Numbered from the stretch's first letter, positions 10,233 to 18,312 are shown. The stretch is DNA of 64,000 bases from Parafrankia discariae (GCF_000373365.1 NZ_KB891208.1:1-64000), one strand, 5' to 3'. A program made the numbers and translations. The notes: a model not told the origin generated them from the sequence alone.

Positions 10233-10619
10233 TCAGGACCGGACGAGACGGGCGATGGCCGCGGTCGCCTCGCGGACCTTCTCGTCCGCCGCGGGGCCGC
10301 CCTCGGCGACGGCCTGTGCCACGCAGTGCGCGAGATGATCAGACAGCAGGCCGAGCGCGACGGACTGCAGGGCACGGGTGGCCGCGGACACCTGGGTGAG
10401 GATGTCGATGCAGTACTTGTCCTCGGCGACCATGCGTTGCAGACCGCGGACCTGGCCCTCGATCCGCCGCAGCCGGGCGGTGTACTCGTCCTTGCTGTTG
10501 GTGTAGCCGTGCTGTGACTTGGCGTGGTCAGACTGGGGTACGGCTGACTGGGGTTCGGCCGGTTGGCTCTGCGCCGTCCCGCCCTGAGCCGTCTGGCTGA
10601 CTTCGGCCTTCACCCGCAC
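10233..10619 (-). CDS. csoR: CsoR/RcnR family metal-sensing repressor
   Basis: 128 residues from a GTG; GTG 10613 is an alternative. The CsoR domain (about 38-125) starts at HGYTNSKDEYTARLRRIEGQ. The Cu(I) ligands of the family are present: Cys in DKYCIDIL, and His and Cys in DHLAHCV. The first 35 residues are a Gln/Ser/Pro-rich extension that most homologues lack, so the true start could be debated, although no better in-frame start exists before the domain. It normally represses copper efflux genes until Cu(I) binds. No copper transporter gene is adjacent, so its targets lie elsewhere or it only autoregulates. Confidence 0.87.
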   Translation of the reverse strand: MRVKAEVSQTAQGGTAQSQPAEPQSAVPQSDHAKSQHGYTNSKDEYTARLRRIEGQVRGLQRMVAEDKYCIDILTQVSAATRALQSVALGLLSDHLAHCVAQAVAEGGPAADEKVREATAAIARLVRS

Positions 10620-10647
10620 CGCCCGCCCCGCGCCGTCACCCCGGAAA

Positions 10648-10663
10648 TACCCCCCAACGGTAC
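10648..10663. promoter_or_regulatory. possible CsoR operator
   Basis: A TACC...GGTA half-site pair around a C-rich core lies about 30 bases upstream of the csoR start, resembling the G/C-tract pseudo-palindromes bound by CsoR. The match is loose. Confidence 0.3.
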
Positions 10664-10688
10664 GTGCGAACAGGGGCGACCGTCGAGG

Positions 10689-11366
10689 TCAGCCCAGAGG
10701 TCCCAGCACCTCGACCCGGACGCCACGGTCGTCCAGCGCCTGGCGGACCCGCTGCCCCGCGTTGCGCAGGCGCAACCGGGAGCCGCAGCGGGTGGCATGC
10801 CGGCTCATGGCTCCGAGCAGCACCGCGCCGAGCGGGTCGGCGTCCCGCACGGCGGCGAGATCGACGATTATCTCCCGTTGCCCGAGGGCGGCCGCCCGGG
10901 TGACGGCGGACCGCGCCGCGCCGGCGGCGCTCGCCACGAGCAGCCCCGACAGATGGATGACGGCACCCTCCTCCAGGAGCTCGACGCGGGCCGAGAGGGG
11001 GCACGCCGAGGGCCGGAGCTCGACGGCGGAGAGCGCGGCGGTGGCCACCGCCCTGCTCCCGGCCGTGGTCGTGAGCCCCGCGGTGGTCGTGAGCCCCGCC
11101 GTGGTCGTGAGCCCCGCGGTGGTTGTGAGCCCCGCGGTGGTCGCGAGGCCCGCTGTGGCTCCGAGCCCGGCGGTGGCCGTGGCCCCGGCGGTCAATGTGA
11201 TCTCGACCGGGCCCACCGGGCCGGGTGGTGCCGCTCCGGAGGCGCGCGACGGTGTCGCCCCCGGCGGCGGGGGTGCTGTGACCGGCACGAGTGCCGTCGA
11301 AGGTCCGGCCGCACGGCCGCCAGGTGTGGTGAGAGTGCCGGCTTCTTTGCCGATGGTGAGCGTCAC
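10689..11366 (-). CDS. STAS-domain protein (anti-sigma factor antagonist-like)
   Basis: 225 residues from a GTG with TTCGGAGA about 6 bases upstream. The C-terminal half (about 125-222) has the STAS pattern: ARVELLEEGAVIHLSGLL, then REIIVDLAAVRDADPLGAVLL, where the usual phosphorylatable Ser position reads D-P-L. That suggests either a phospho-independent member or a divergent one. The N-terminal 110 residues are Ala/Thr/Pro low complexity, with GLTTTA units encoded by an 18-bp repeat. It lies 69 bases upstream of csoR on the same strand. Confidence 0.75.
   Translation of the reverse strand: MTLTIGKEAGTLTTPGGRAAGPSTALVPVTAPPPPGATPSRASGAAPPGPVGPVEITLTAGATATAGLGATAGLATTAGLTTTAGLTTTAGLTTTAGLTTTAGSRAVATAALSAVELRPSACPLSARVELLEEGAVIHLSGLLVASAAGAARSAVTRAAALGQREIIVDLAAVRDADPLGAVLLGAMSRHATRCGSRLRLRNAGQRVRQALDDRGVRVEVLGPLG
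11065..11190 (-). repeat. 18-bp tandem repeat, seven units
   Basis: Seven contiguous 18-bp units starting at 11065, 11083, 11101, 11119, 11137, 11155 and 11173. The first four are nearly identical (GTGGTCGTGAGCCCCGCG) and the rest diverge. On the coding strand they give GLTTTA units in the STAS protein. There are no spacers, so this is not a CRISPR array. Confidence 0.9.
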
Positions 11367-11557
11367 GTCGTCTCCGAAGGGAGCGAGGTCGCGGTGGACG
11401 CGCCAGAGTTACCCCAGGTTCCTACCCGATAAGTATCGCGCCCCTTCGTGACGGAAACCAATGCCGAAAGTCACCTTGTGTTGTGTCGCTAACTCGTGTA
11501 TAGCGCGTCACATTTATGGGCTTCGCCTGGATCGGAGCTGGTAATGGCGCTGGTCCG

Positions 11558-13147
11558 TCAGGTCGGGATCTCCGCCGCGGCGCCGGCGGGGAGCAGCAGG
11601 GAATGGGAACCCGCGCCGACCGGCACGCCGCTGCGCCGGTGCAGCAGCTCGGCCGGCGCCGCCAGCAGGTCGTCGCCTCCCGCCGGGGCCAGCAGGGTGA
11701 CGCCGAACGGCAGGCCCGCCGCGAACCCCACCGGAACGGCCACCGCGGCCAGGTCCAGCAGGTTCGCGAACGTCGTGTACCGGCCGAGGTTCGCGTTGAG
11801 GCGGATCGGGTCGGCGAGCATCGCGTCGATCCGGTAAGTCGTCGGAACGGTCGGCACCACGATCACGTCGACGTCCGCCCAGGTCCGTTCCGCGCCGCGC
11901 CGCAGGGCGCGCAGCCGGGTCAGGCCGCGGAACACCTCGGCCCCCGTGATCGCCGCGCCCGGTTCGAGAACCGCGCGGATGACGGGATGCACCGGGTCCG
12001 TCGGGCCGGCGTCCGGGACCCTCCGGAGGAAAGCCTCCACGGCGGCGTACCGCTCCGCCAGCCACGGGCCGCCATAAAGCAGGGTGCCCGCCTCCAGGAA
12101 CGGGCCGAGGTCGATCTCCGTCACCTCGGCGCCCCCGTCGGCGAGCAGCCCCACGCCCACGCCGAACACGGCCGCGGCGCCCGCGTCGCCGAGGAAGTCG
12201 AGCTGATCGGCCCGGGGCACGCCGACCCGCGGCCGGGCCGGCCCCGGCCCGCCCCTTCGCGACGGTGCCGGCTCCGGCACACCGATCCGCGACGGTGTCG
12301 GCTCCGGCCCGCCGATCCACGCCGGCGCCGGGTCGCCGGGCCCGGGGAACCGGCGGGAGTACGGGTCCTCCGCGTCGTAACCACGCATCACCGACAGCAC
12401 GCGGTAGGCGTCGGGGACGGAGAGCGCGAAGACGCTCGGGCAGTCCAGCGAGCGGCAGGCGGGCACCACGCCCCTGGTGCTCACCAGCCCCCGGGACGGT
12501 TTGAGTCCGACGGTGTTGGTCAGCGCCGCCGGCACCCGGCCCGAGCCGGCGGTGTCCGTGCCCACCGCGAACGTGACCAGCCCGTCCGCTACGGCCACCC
12601 CGGATCCGGAGCTCGACCCGCCGGAGATCATGTGTGGGTCGAACGGGGACGCGGGGATCCCGTAGGGAGAGCGGGCGCCGGACAGTCCCGTGGCGAACTG
12701 GTCGAGGTTGGTCTTCCCGACGCAGACCGCGCCGGCCGTGAGCAGCCGGGCGACAGCCGGCGCGCTGTCCGCCGGGAGATACCCGAAATCGGGGCAGCCG
12801 GCCGTCGTGGGCAGCCCGGCGAGGTCGATGTTGTCCTTCACCGCGAACGGCAGCCCGAACAGCGGCGGCAGGCCGGCCCCGGCCCCGGCGGCTCCGGCTC
12901 CGGCGGTCCCGGCCTCGGCGGTCCCGGCTCCGGTGGCCCCACGGCGCGAGCTCACCAGCAGGCCGTCCAGTTCGGCGGCCCGGCGCAGCGCCTCCGCGCG
13001 CGGCACCGGAGTGATCCACACTCCGTCGTCGCCGCGGGCGGCGATCCGGTCGTAGACGCCGTCCACCACCTCGCGCACGCTCAGCCGTCCCGAGAGGTAG
13101 CCGGCGCGCAGGACGTCGGCCTGCAGGTCCGGTGGGGGCCGGTTCAC
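11558..13147 (-). CDS. atzF: allophanate hydrolase-type amidase, short form
   Basis: 529 residues from GTG 13147, which follows GGTGAAGG and leaves 28 bases to the upstream gene; GTG/ATG choices up to 13237 would overlap that gene. The amidase signature is complete: Lys in FAVKDNIDLAG, and Ser-cisSer in GGSSSGSGVAV with TAGSGRVPA. DTAGSGRVPAALTNTVGLKPSRG matches AtzF rather than general amidases (quoted in part: GLKPSRGLVSTRGVVPAC). The protein stops soon after the amidase fold (PFGVTLLAPAGGDDLL), so the usual C-terminal decarboxylating domain of AtzF/DUR1,2 is missing. It would hydrolyse the allophanate made by the adjacent biuret hydrolase to release ammonia. Confidence 0.85.
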   Translation of the reverse strand: MNRPPPDLQADVLRAGYLSGRLSVREVVDGVYDRIAARGDDGVWITPVPRAEALRRAAELDGLLVSSRRGATGAGTAEAGTAGAGAAGAGAGLPPLFGLPFAVKDNIDLAGLPTTAGCPDFGYLPADSAPAVARLLTAGAVCVGKTNLDQFATGLSGARSPYGIPASPFDPHMISGGSSSGSGVAVADGLVTFAVGTDTAGSGRVPAALTNTVGLKPSRGLVSTRGVVPACRSLDCPSVFALSVPDAYRVLSVMRGYDAEDPYSRRFPGPGDPAPAWIGGPEPTPSRIGVPEPAPSRRGGPGPARPRVGVPRADQLDFLGDAGAAAVFGVGVGLLADGGAEVTEIDLGPFLEAGTLLYGGPWLAERYAAVEAFLRRVPDAGPTDPVHPVIRAVLEPGAAITGAEVFRGLTRLRALRRGAERTWADVDVIVVPTVPTTYRIDAMLADPIRLNANLGRYTTFANLLDLAAVAVPVGFAAGLPFGVTLLAPAGGDDLLAAPAELLHRRSGVPVGAGSHSLLLPAGAAAEIPT

Positions 13148-13175
13148 CGGGCGGTCGCCTTCACCGGGCGGTCGC

Positions 13176-13919
13176 TCAGGCCGCCGCGAGCGCGGCCGAG
13201 ACCGCGTCCCGCACCGCCGCCGAGGTCGCGACCGCACCGAACACCCCGCCCTGCATCGTCACCATGTGCAGGGCCGCCCGGTGGTTGGCGGGGTCGGTCG
13301 CCCCGGTGCAGTCGGAGAGGATCAGACACTCGTAGCCGCGGTCGTTGGCGTCGCGCATCGTCGTGTGGACGCAGACGTCCGTGGTGATGCCCGTCAGGAT
13401 GATGTGGGTGATCCCGCGCCGGCGCAGCACCAGGTCGAGGTCCGTGGCGTAGAACGAGCCCTTGCCCGGCTTGTCGATGATCACCTCGCCCGGCAGGGGA
13501 GCCACCTCGGGGACGATCTCCCAGCCCGGCTCGCCACGGGTGAGGACGCGCCCGCGCGGGCCCGCGTCGCCGATCCCGGCGCCGATCCGCTTCGAGCGCC
13601 ACAGCTTGTTCGGCGGGCAGTCGGACAGGTCGGGGCGATGCCCCTCCCGGGTGTGAATGATCATGAAGCCCAATGGGCGCAACACCGCCAGCAGTGCCGC
13701 GGTGGGGGCCAGGCCCGCCCGGGTGAGCGCCAGGTCGTACCCCATCGCGTCGACGTAGCCACCCTCGCCGCAGAAGTCGACCTGCCAGTCGATGTTGATG
13801 ACGGCGGTGGTCGCGGGGCTGAACGAGCCGTCGTAGGGCCAGTCGTAGGGCTCGGCGGTGACGGGACCCACGGTGAGGCCAGCGTTCGTGGGGGCCACGG
13901 GTTCGGTGGTGACTGTCAT
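13176..13919 (-). CDS. biuH: biuret amidohydrolase (cysteine hydrolase)
   Basis: 247 residues. It matches the BiuH subgroup of isochorismatase-like hydrolases along its length: YDWPYDG, VINIDWQVDFCGEGGYVDAM, HTREGHRPDLSDCPPNK, ITTDVCVHTTMRDANDRGYE. The catalytic triad residues are Asp (IDWQVDF), Lys (DKPGKGSF) and Cys (TDVCVHT). BiuH converts biuret to allophanate and ammonia, the step before AtzF in the s-triazine/cyanuric acid pathway. The next gene downstream is atzF-like, so the pair forms a two-step nitrogen-scavenging operon. An N-terminal 25-residue extension precedes the conserved domain. Confidence 0.9.
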   Translation of the reverse strand: MTVTTEPVAPTNAGLTVGPVTAEPYDWPYDGSFSPATTAVINIDWQVDFCGEGGYVDAMGYDLALTRAGLAPTAALLAVLRPLGFMIIHTREGHRPDLSDCPPNKLWRSKRIGAGIGDAGPRGRVLTRGEPGWEIVPEVAPLPGEVIIDKPGKGSFYATDLDLVLRRRGITHIILTGITTDVCVHTTMRDANDRGYECLILSDCTGATDPANHRAALHMVTMQGGVFGAVATSAAVRDAVSAALAAA

Positions 13920-14031
13920 CTGCTCCTCCTCGGCCGGTTTCGTCTCTCGTCGGCACGCCGTCTCGGGTCGGCACGCCCTGCTGGTGGACGGGGCCGTGCT
14001 GGTGGACGGGCCGTGACGCGGGACGTTCGTG

Positions 14032-14757
14032 CTAGGTGGCCGAGCGGGGTGGGCGCCCGCGGTTGAGCACCATCTGGGTGATGGCCCGGGCCGCCCGCCG
14101 CTCCACGACCTCCATCGACTCGCCGACGTGGCTGCGCAGCGCCCGCACGCCCGCCTCCATCTCCCCGGCGAGCACCTTCTCGAGGATGTCGAGATGCTGG
14201 GTGATGGTCAGCTCGATCCGGTCGGCGGTCAGGAAGTCGTACATCCGCACCGGGCGAATCCGGGCGTTCACCGCGTCGAGCATGTTCGCGAGCTCGCCAT
14301 TGCCGGACGCCCGGCTGAGCGTGATGTGAAAGTTCTCGTCCAGGGCGACGAAGGCCGGGTCGGGCGTGGGCGGATCGGCGCGCAGCGCCCGCCAGTCGTC
14401 GCGCAGCGGCTCGAGCAGGGCGGCCTGGTGCGCCGCGCCGGACTCCAGCGCCCGCTGCAGCCCGCGCAGCTCCAGCGTGACCCGGATCTCGTACAGGTCG
14501 CGCAGCCCGGCGAGGTCGGGTTCCGCGGGGTAGTAGCCGCCGTCCTGCCTCTTCTCGACCAGGCCGTCCCCGGCGAGCCGGGTCAGGGCCTCGCGCACCG
14601 GTGTCCTCGACACCCCCAGCAGCGCGGCGACGCGTTCCTCTCCCAGGCGGTCCCGGAAGGAGAACTCCCCTGACATGAGCCGATGGCGCAGCGCGACGTA
14701 GACATGGTCCCGCAGGTTTCCCGAGCCGGCGGCCCGGGTGGTTGGCGACGGTGTCAT
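14032..14757 (-). CDS. GntR family regulator, FadR/FCD subfamily
   Basis: 241 residues from ATG 14757 (an in-frame start at 14880 adds an Arg/Pro-rich leader of low quality). The winged helix (about 15-75) includes FRDRLGEERVAALLGVSRT and PVREALTRLAGDGLVEKR. The FCD ligand domain (about 85-215) has the metal-type residues LDENFHITLSRASGN and a late His in LRSHVGESM. It lies 112 bases upstream of biuH on the same strand and probably controls the biuret operon. A perfect GTATAC palindrome 200 bases upstream is its likely operator. Confidence 0.87.
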   Translation of the reverse strand: MTPSPTTRAAGSGNLRDHVYVALRHRLMSGEFSFRDRLGEERVAALLGVSRTPVREALTRLAGDGLVEKRQDGGYYPAEPDLAGLRDLYEIRVTLELRGLQRALESGAAHQAALLEPLRDDWRALRADPPTPDPAFVALDENFHITLSRASGNGELANMLDAVNARIRPVRMYDFLTADRIELTITQHLDILEKVLAGEMEAGVRALRSHVGESMEVVERRAARAITQMVLNRGRPPRSAT

Positions 14758-15083
14758 GACGCCGAGCATCTGCCATGGACGGCGCGGGCGTACCACCCGC
14801 CCGCCGTCCGGCCGGTGATCCGCTCCGCCGGGCCCGCCGCGCGAGGCCGCGCCGGGATCGCGGGACGGGTGGCAGCGCACGTCGCGGTGGGTGCGCGGCC
14901 GGGCCCGGCCCGCGGTGGCGGACGGGGCACCCGCCCACGGCTTTCTGCATACCGAGCTGTATACAGTGTCGTGTACATGAAAGTGAAGGTGGAGACGAAG
15001 AATTTTCTGATCGACACTCGCGCAGTTACATTCACACGTCGACGGTTAAGTGCCCGTTAATCGGGGGCGCGGAAGGTGGCCGG
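14758..15083. other. divergent regulatory region of the biuret locus
   Basis: 326 bases between the GntR gene and the alpha/beta hydrolase gene. The part from 14940 on is much less GC-rich than the flanks and carries the CTGTATACAG palindrome. No further gene is visible. Confidence 0.6.
14957..14977. promoter_or_regulatory. GntR/FCD-type operator
   Basis: CTGTATACAG (14957-14966) is a perfect 10-bp palindrome of the TGTATACA type bound by many FCD-subfamily GntR proteins. A TGTACA half-match follows at 14972-14977. It lies between the GntR gene and the divergent hydrolase gene. The same CTGTATAC half appears at 50776, before the second biuret-hydrolase-like gene. Confidence 0.6.
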
Positions 15084-15836
15084 ATGGAGCCGCGCGGAGC
15101 GCACGGGACCCGTGGCGCCGCCCAGGGGGGCGCTGGTCAGGGTGGCGCTGGGCAGAGCGGCGGCGCCCGGGGCGGTGCCGGCGCCCGGAACGGCGCCGCG
15201 GTGGGCCCGGCCCTCCTTCTGCTGCACGGCACCGCGACGACCGGGGCGGTGTGGTCAGGCGTGCGCGTGGCGCTCGCCGGGCGGGAGGTGCACGCTCCGG
15301 ACCGCCCGTCCACCGGAGACCTGGCCGCGGAGATCGCGGCACTGGCGCCGTCCGTCGCCGGTCGGGTGCTCGGGGGAGTGAGCGGCGGCGCCACCCTCGG
15401 TCTCGCGATGCTCGCGGCCGGCGTCCCCATGGCCGCCGCGGTGCTGCATGAGCCGGCGGTCGGCTCGCTCGTCCCGGGACTGCTCGGCCCGGTGGCGGAG
15501 GCGTTCACCACGGGTGGGGTGGTGGCGTTCGGGCAGCGGCTCTACGGCCCGCGCTGGAACGTGGGGCACGCGCCGTCCGACCTCACGATGGTGGAACGCG
15601 ACCTCGCGATGTTCCTCGCCTTCGAGCCGGGCCCGCCGCCCGCGGGGGCACCGCCGGTGCTGGTCACCGTCGGCGCGCAGTCACCGCCGGTACGCCATCG
15701 CGCGGCCGCGGCGTTGCGGGCCCGGTTCGGTCTTCCCGTCCGGGTGCTGCCGGGGTGCGGTCACGCCGTCCACCTGGAGGCACCGGAGCTGTTCGCCGCA
15801 CTGCTCGCGGAGACCGCGGACGGCCTTCCCCGCTGA
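15084..15836 (+). CDS. alpha/beta hydrolase
   Basis: 250 residues from ATG 15084 with GGAAGG about 8 bases upstream. After a 30-residue Gly/Ala-rich leader come the oxyanion motif LLLLHGTATTG, the nucleophile elbow GGVSGGATLG and a catalytic His in LPGCGHAVHLE. The order fits a small esterase or C-C hydrolase of the family. It is divergent from the GntR gene and shares the operator region, so it may belong to the same regulon. The substrate cannot be told. Confidence 0.82.
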   Translation: MEPRGAHGTRGAAQGGAGQGGAGQSGGARGGAGARNGAAVGPALLLLHGTATTGAVWSGVRVALAGREVHAPDRPSTGDLAAEIAALAPSVAGRVLGGVSGGATLGLAMLAAGVPMAAAVLHEPAVGSLVPGLLGPVAEAFTTGGVVAFGQRLYGPRWNVGHAPSDLTMVERDLAMFLAFEPGPPPAGAPPVLVTVGAQSPPVRHRAAAALRARFGLPVRVLPGCGHAVHLEAPELFAALLAETADGLPR

Positions 15837-15909
15837 GCGGCCGGCGCCGGGCGGCCAGTGCCGGGCGAGCCGATGTCAGGCGGCCGGCGCCGGGCGGCTG
15901 GCGGCCGGG

Positions 15910-16053
15910 TCAGCGTTCGACGTGGTGGGGCGGCAGATCCGCCAGTAGACGAGCGAGGTCGGCCTCGCTCTCGTCGAGCAGGGTCTCGTCGCCCCAGCCG
16001 ATCTCCCGCTCGTCGCCGGGGACCTCGTCGTCGATTAGCGGCGTGTCTCCCAT
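15910..16053 (-). CDS. small acidic hypothetical protein (47 aa)
   Basis: 47 residues, too short for usual ORF cut-offs. The ATG is preceded by a strong ribosome site (GGAGGAGAT, 5 bases away). The product begins MGDTPLIDDEVPGDEREIGW and ends ADLPPHHVER. It is strongly acidic in the first 35 residues (about 16 Asp/Glu) with no Cys, signal or membrane segment. I do not recognise a family. It ends 74 bases from the hydrolase gene, which converges on it, and lies 185 bases downstream of another small gene on the same strand. Confidence 0.6.
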   Translation of the reverse strand: MGDTPLIDDEVPGDEREIGWGDETLLDESEADLARLLADLPPHHVER

Positions 16054-16226
16054 GAGGATCTCCTCCGATCACCACGCGGCCCGGCGGCCACTCGGTCCGT
16101 GCGGGGCGGTCCGTCCAACCGGTGCCCTCACGAGTGACCGCACCGACGGCGGCCCCAATGTACCGGCGCACCCACCCCGACCAGAGCGGGCGACACGCCC
16201 CACCCCAGCCCGCCCCGAACCAAGTG

Positions 16227-16251
16227 TGGCGGGTGGGTCACCCACCCGCCA
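16227..16251. terminator. GGCGGGTG-type hairpin at the end of the 120-aa gene
   Basis: TGGCGGGTGGGT and ACCCACCCGCCA are perfectly complementary around one base. The stop codon of the minus-strand gene is inside the hairpin. Similar arms recur at 39142 and 47623. Confidence 0.6.
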
Positions 16252-16600
16252 TGGTCGTGTTGGCGGGGCCACCGGGTTCGTGGTCGGGGGGTGGGGTGGT
16301 CAGGGCTGTCGCCAGTGCGGTGACGATCGCACGGTGGGTGGTCTGGCCGCCCGCGCGGTAGGCGTCGCGCTCCCGCTGGGACCAGGCCCGCTCGAACAGG
16401 CCGGGCTCCGCGGGCTCGGTGGCCAGGACGGCCCGTAGCGAGGCCCGGTACCTGGCCACGAGCAGCGGCGGTTCGCCGTACGGATTCTCGTCGTACGCCT
16501 CGTCGCGGTCTATCAGCTCACGGATCTCGTCGCCGCCGATCGGCCGCGCCGGCCGGTGCGCTGCCGACGGATGCGCTGCGGATGGGTCTGCTGGGGGCAT
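16238..16600 (-). CDS. hypothetical protein (120 aa)
   Basis: 120 residues from ATG 16600, chosen because GAGGAGGAAAC directly precedes it (an in-frame start at 16630 lacks a site). The core GGDEIRELIDRDEAYDENPYGE and an RYRASLRAVLATEPAEPG segment look helical and acidic. No family is recognised. It is divergent from the excisionase-like gene across a 78-base promoter with two inverted repeats, so the two may form a regulated pair. The C-terminus (PDHEPGGPANTTMAGG) is disordered. Confidence 0.65.
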   Translation of the reverse strand: MPPADPSAAHPSAAHRPARPIGGDEIRELIDRDEAYDENPYGEPPLLVARYRASLRAVLATEPAEPGLFERAWSQRERDAYRAGGQTTHRAIVTALATALTTPPPDHEPGGPANTTMAGG

Positions 16601-16619
16601 GTTTCCTCCTCGGACATTA

Positions 16620-16663
16620 TTTGTCGACAAGCAAAAACGACCCTAGCGAGGTTCTTGGACAAG
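16620..16663. promoter_or_regulatory. two TTG-CAA inverted repeats in a divergent promoter
   Basis: TTGTCGACAA (16621-16630) is a perfect palindrome, and CTTGGACAAG (16654-16663) is a second inverted repeat with the same TTG...CAA ends. They are 33 bases apart, about three helical turns, in the gap between two divergent small genes. They probably bind the HTH protein encoded next to them. Confidence 0.5.
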
Positions 16664-16678
16664 AGCAAAGTGGTTACG

Positions 16679-16909
16679 ATGTTCGCTGTGGACGACGGTG
16701 AGCAGTTGGTAGGCATCGGGGACATCGCGTTCCAACTCAAGATCACGCGACAGGCCGTGGACTACTGGACTCGCAAGGACGCCAAGTTTCCGGAGCCTCT
16801 GCAGGTCATCAACGCGCCGGCCGGCAGCGGGGCCAAAGGAACCAGGGTTTGGCGCAAGCGTGAGGTCGATGCCTGGATCGTGGAGCACTACCGGCGGCGC
16901 AAACAGTAG
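16679..16909 (+). CDS. excisionase/AlpA-like helix-turn-helix protein
   Basis: 76 residues from ATG 16679; GTG 16688 is an alternative start. A MerR-like winged helix is visible: LVGIGDIAFQLKITRQAVDYW followed by a wing region with FPEPLQVI and a C-terminal RVWRKREVDAWIVEH. This is the layout of phage excisionases and AlpA regulators. The upstream 60 bases are AT-rich for this genome. It could be an orphan regulator of the divergent gene or a relic of a mobile element; the long non-coding stretch after it fits the latter. Confidence 0.72.
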   Translation: MFAVDDGEQLVGIGDIAFQLKITRQAVDYWTRKDAKFPEPLQVINAPAGSGAKGTRVWRKREVDAWIVEHYRRRKQ

Positions 16910-17834
16910 TGGCCTGCGCGGCCGGTATGGCCGATCGAGGCGCGGCCGGTCCCGGTGGTCGGGATGCCGTGCGGTATCAGGGATCCCAGCCTCAGGTGGC
17001 CTTGATCGAGGAAACGGGCAATACGCCCGAAACGCCCACGACAAGGGTCGCTGGGTATGTGATTCGACCCGCTTAAGCGGAGTGCTGTCTCCGATCTCGT
17101 GGATCGACGGTATTCGGTGCCCGGGTCGCCGTGCTGGTCTGTTAGCGCGACCGGGTGCCTTCCGGTAACCGGTCGGGTGACGCCGTCTCCGCCTTGAACG
17201 CGTGCGGCCGGAGGGTGCGCGGGCGTGGGTTCCTCCACTGCTGCCGGTCGAAATTACCCGGCCGACCTTGAATCCGTTTAATCGGGTACACCAATCCGTT
17301 CCGATGGGTCGCCCGCCCGGCTGATTGCGTGTCGGTCCGCTGTCGCCGAGCCGACTTGTTGTCGCCGCGCAAGCTGGTTCGCCGCCCGGGAAGCGTGACG
17401 TCGAAACACGAAGTCGCTGGTGAGAGCACGAAACGGGAGCCGGGACGGTCGGCGGGAGCCTGGTGATCCGCAGGTCCGGGCCGAAAACGCAGACCCCCGA
17501 CGCCGCCGGCCGGGGCACGCCCCGAAGCGAGTTGCCGCAGCGGCGAGGAGAGCGGCTGAGACAACTCGCTTCGCTGGCGGCCCCGGCCCCGGCGCCGCTG
17601 ACGGCCCCGGGCTCTGATAGCCCTGGGTGCCGACGGGTCCGGGCTGCCGACAGCCCGGCGGGTGGCCGGGCTGGGCTGGGCTGGGCATGGGACAGCCCCC
17701 GGGCGACTGCCGGGGGCTGTCCCATGTGAAAGGTGCGTAGGCGGGCCGGAGTGGTTCCCGGTCAGGCTGGCCAGGTGGGTCGGGGGGGTTCCCGGCCTCC
17801 CGGTCAGGGCTGGGCGATGGGCCCGGCCCGCCGG
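16910..17834. other. 925-base region without a convincing gene
   Basis: All frames are broken or low quality here. The base composition is lower in GC than the flanks up to about 17440. It holds a 12-bp palindrome CCGCTTAAGCGG (17069-17080) and, at 17686-17726, a long perfect hairpin. Its position after an excisionase-like gene makes a decayed mobile element possible, but I see no integrase fragment or tRNA. Confidence 0.5.
17686..17726. terminator. 17-bp perfect hairpin downstream of the FmdB-like gene
   Basis: CATGGGACAGCCCCCGG and its exact complement flank a 7-base loop (GCGACTG). It stands about 110 bases beyond the stop of the minus-strand FmdB-like gene. There is no T tract, as is usual in this phylum. 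Confidence 0.6.
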
Positions 17835-18221
17835 TCAGGCCGCCGCGGTGCTGGAGGCCGTGCTGCTGGACGTGCTGGACGAACCGCCGTCACCCGACGA
17901 GGACCCGGCCGAGCCCGAGGACGAGCCGGTGGAGTCCGACGTGCTGGCGGAGGAGCCGCCGTCGGCGCCGCTCTTGGCGGACGAGTCGCCGTCCGACGAG
18001 CCCGCGGACTCCTTGGACCGGGCGGGGACCCCGGACGAGGACCCGGACCGGCTGTCGGTCTTGTAGAAGCCGCTGCCCTTGAAGACGAGGCCAACGGAGC
18101 TGAACACCTTCCGAAGCCGGCCCGTGCAAGCAGGACACTCGGTCAGTGCCGCGTCACTGAAGCTCTGCACGGCCTCGAGATCGTGCCCGCAGGCGGTGCA
18201 GCGGTACTGGTAGGTCGGCAC
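17835..18221 (-). CDS. FmdB family zinc ribbon protein
   Basis: 128 residues from GTG 18221 with GGGAGGAGT just upstream (an in-frame start at 18263 adds a poor leader). Residues 1-45 form the FmdB zinc ribbon: VPTYQYRCTACGHDLE and ECPACTGRLRKVF give two CxxC pairs; GFYKTD ends the domain. The C-terminal 70 residues are a Ser/Gly/Ala-rich disordered tail, longer than in most homologues. Family members are small regulators of unknown mechanism. It lies 91 bases after the folate cyclo-ligase gene on the same strand, a pairing common in actinobacteria. Confidence 0.88.
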   Translation of the reverse strand: MPTYQYRCTACGHDLEAVQSFSDAALTECPACTGRLRKVFSSVGLVFKGSGFYKTDSRSGSSSGVPARSKESAGSSDGDSSAKSGADGGSSASTSDSTGSSSGSAGSSSGDGGSSSTSSSTASSTAAA

Positions 18222-18312
18222 GGACTCCTCCCGGAGTTGGCACTCGGTGGTAAGGACTGCCAACTCTAACGCCTGGACGGCCCCGCTGGCTTCCCGAATG
18301 CCGGAGCGGGTG

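Noticed and set aside
11065..11190. CRISPR-like regular repeats
   Set aside because: Units are contiguous with no spacers and read in frame with the STAS gene.
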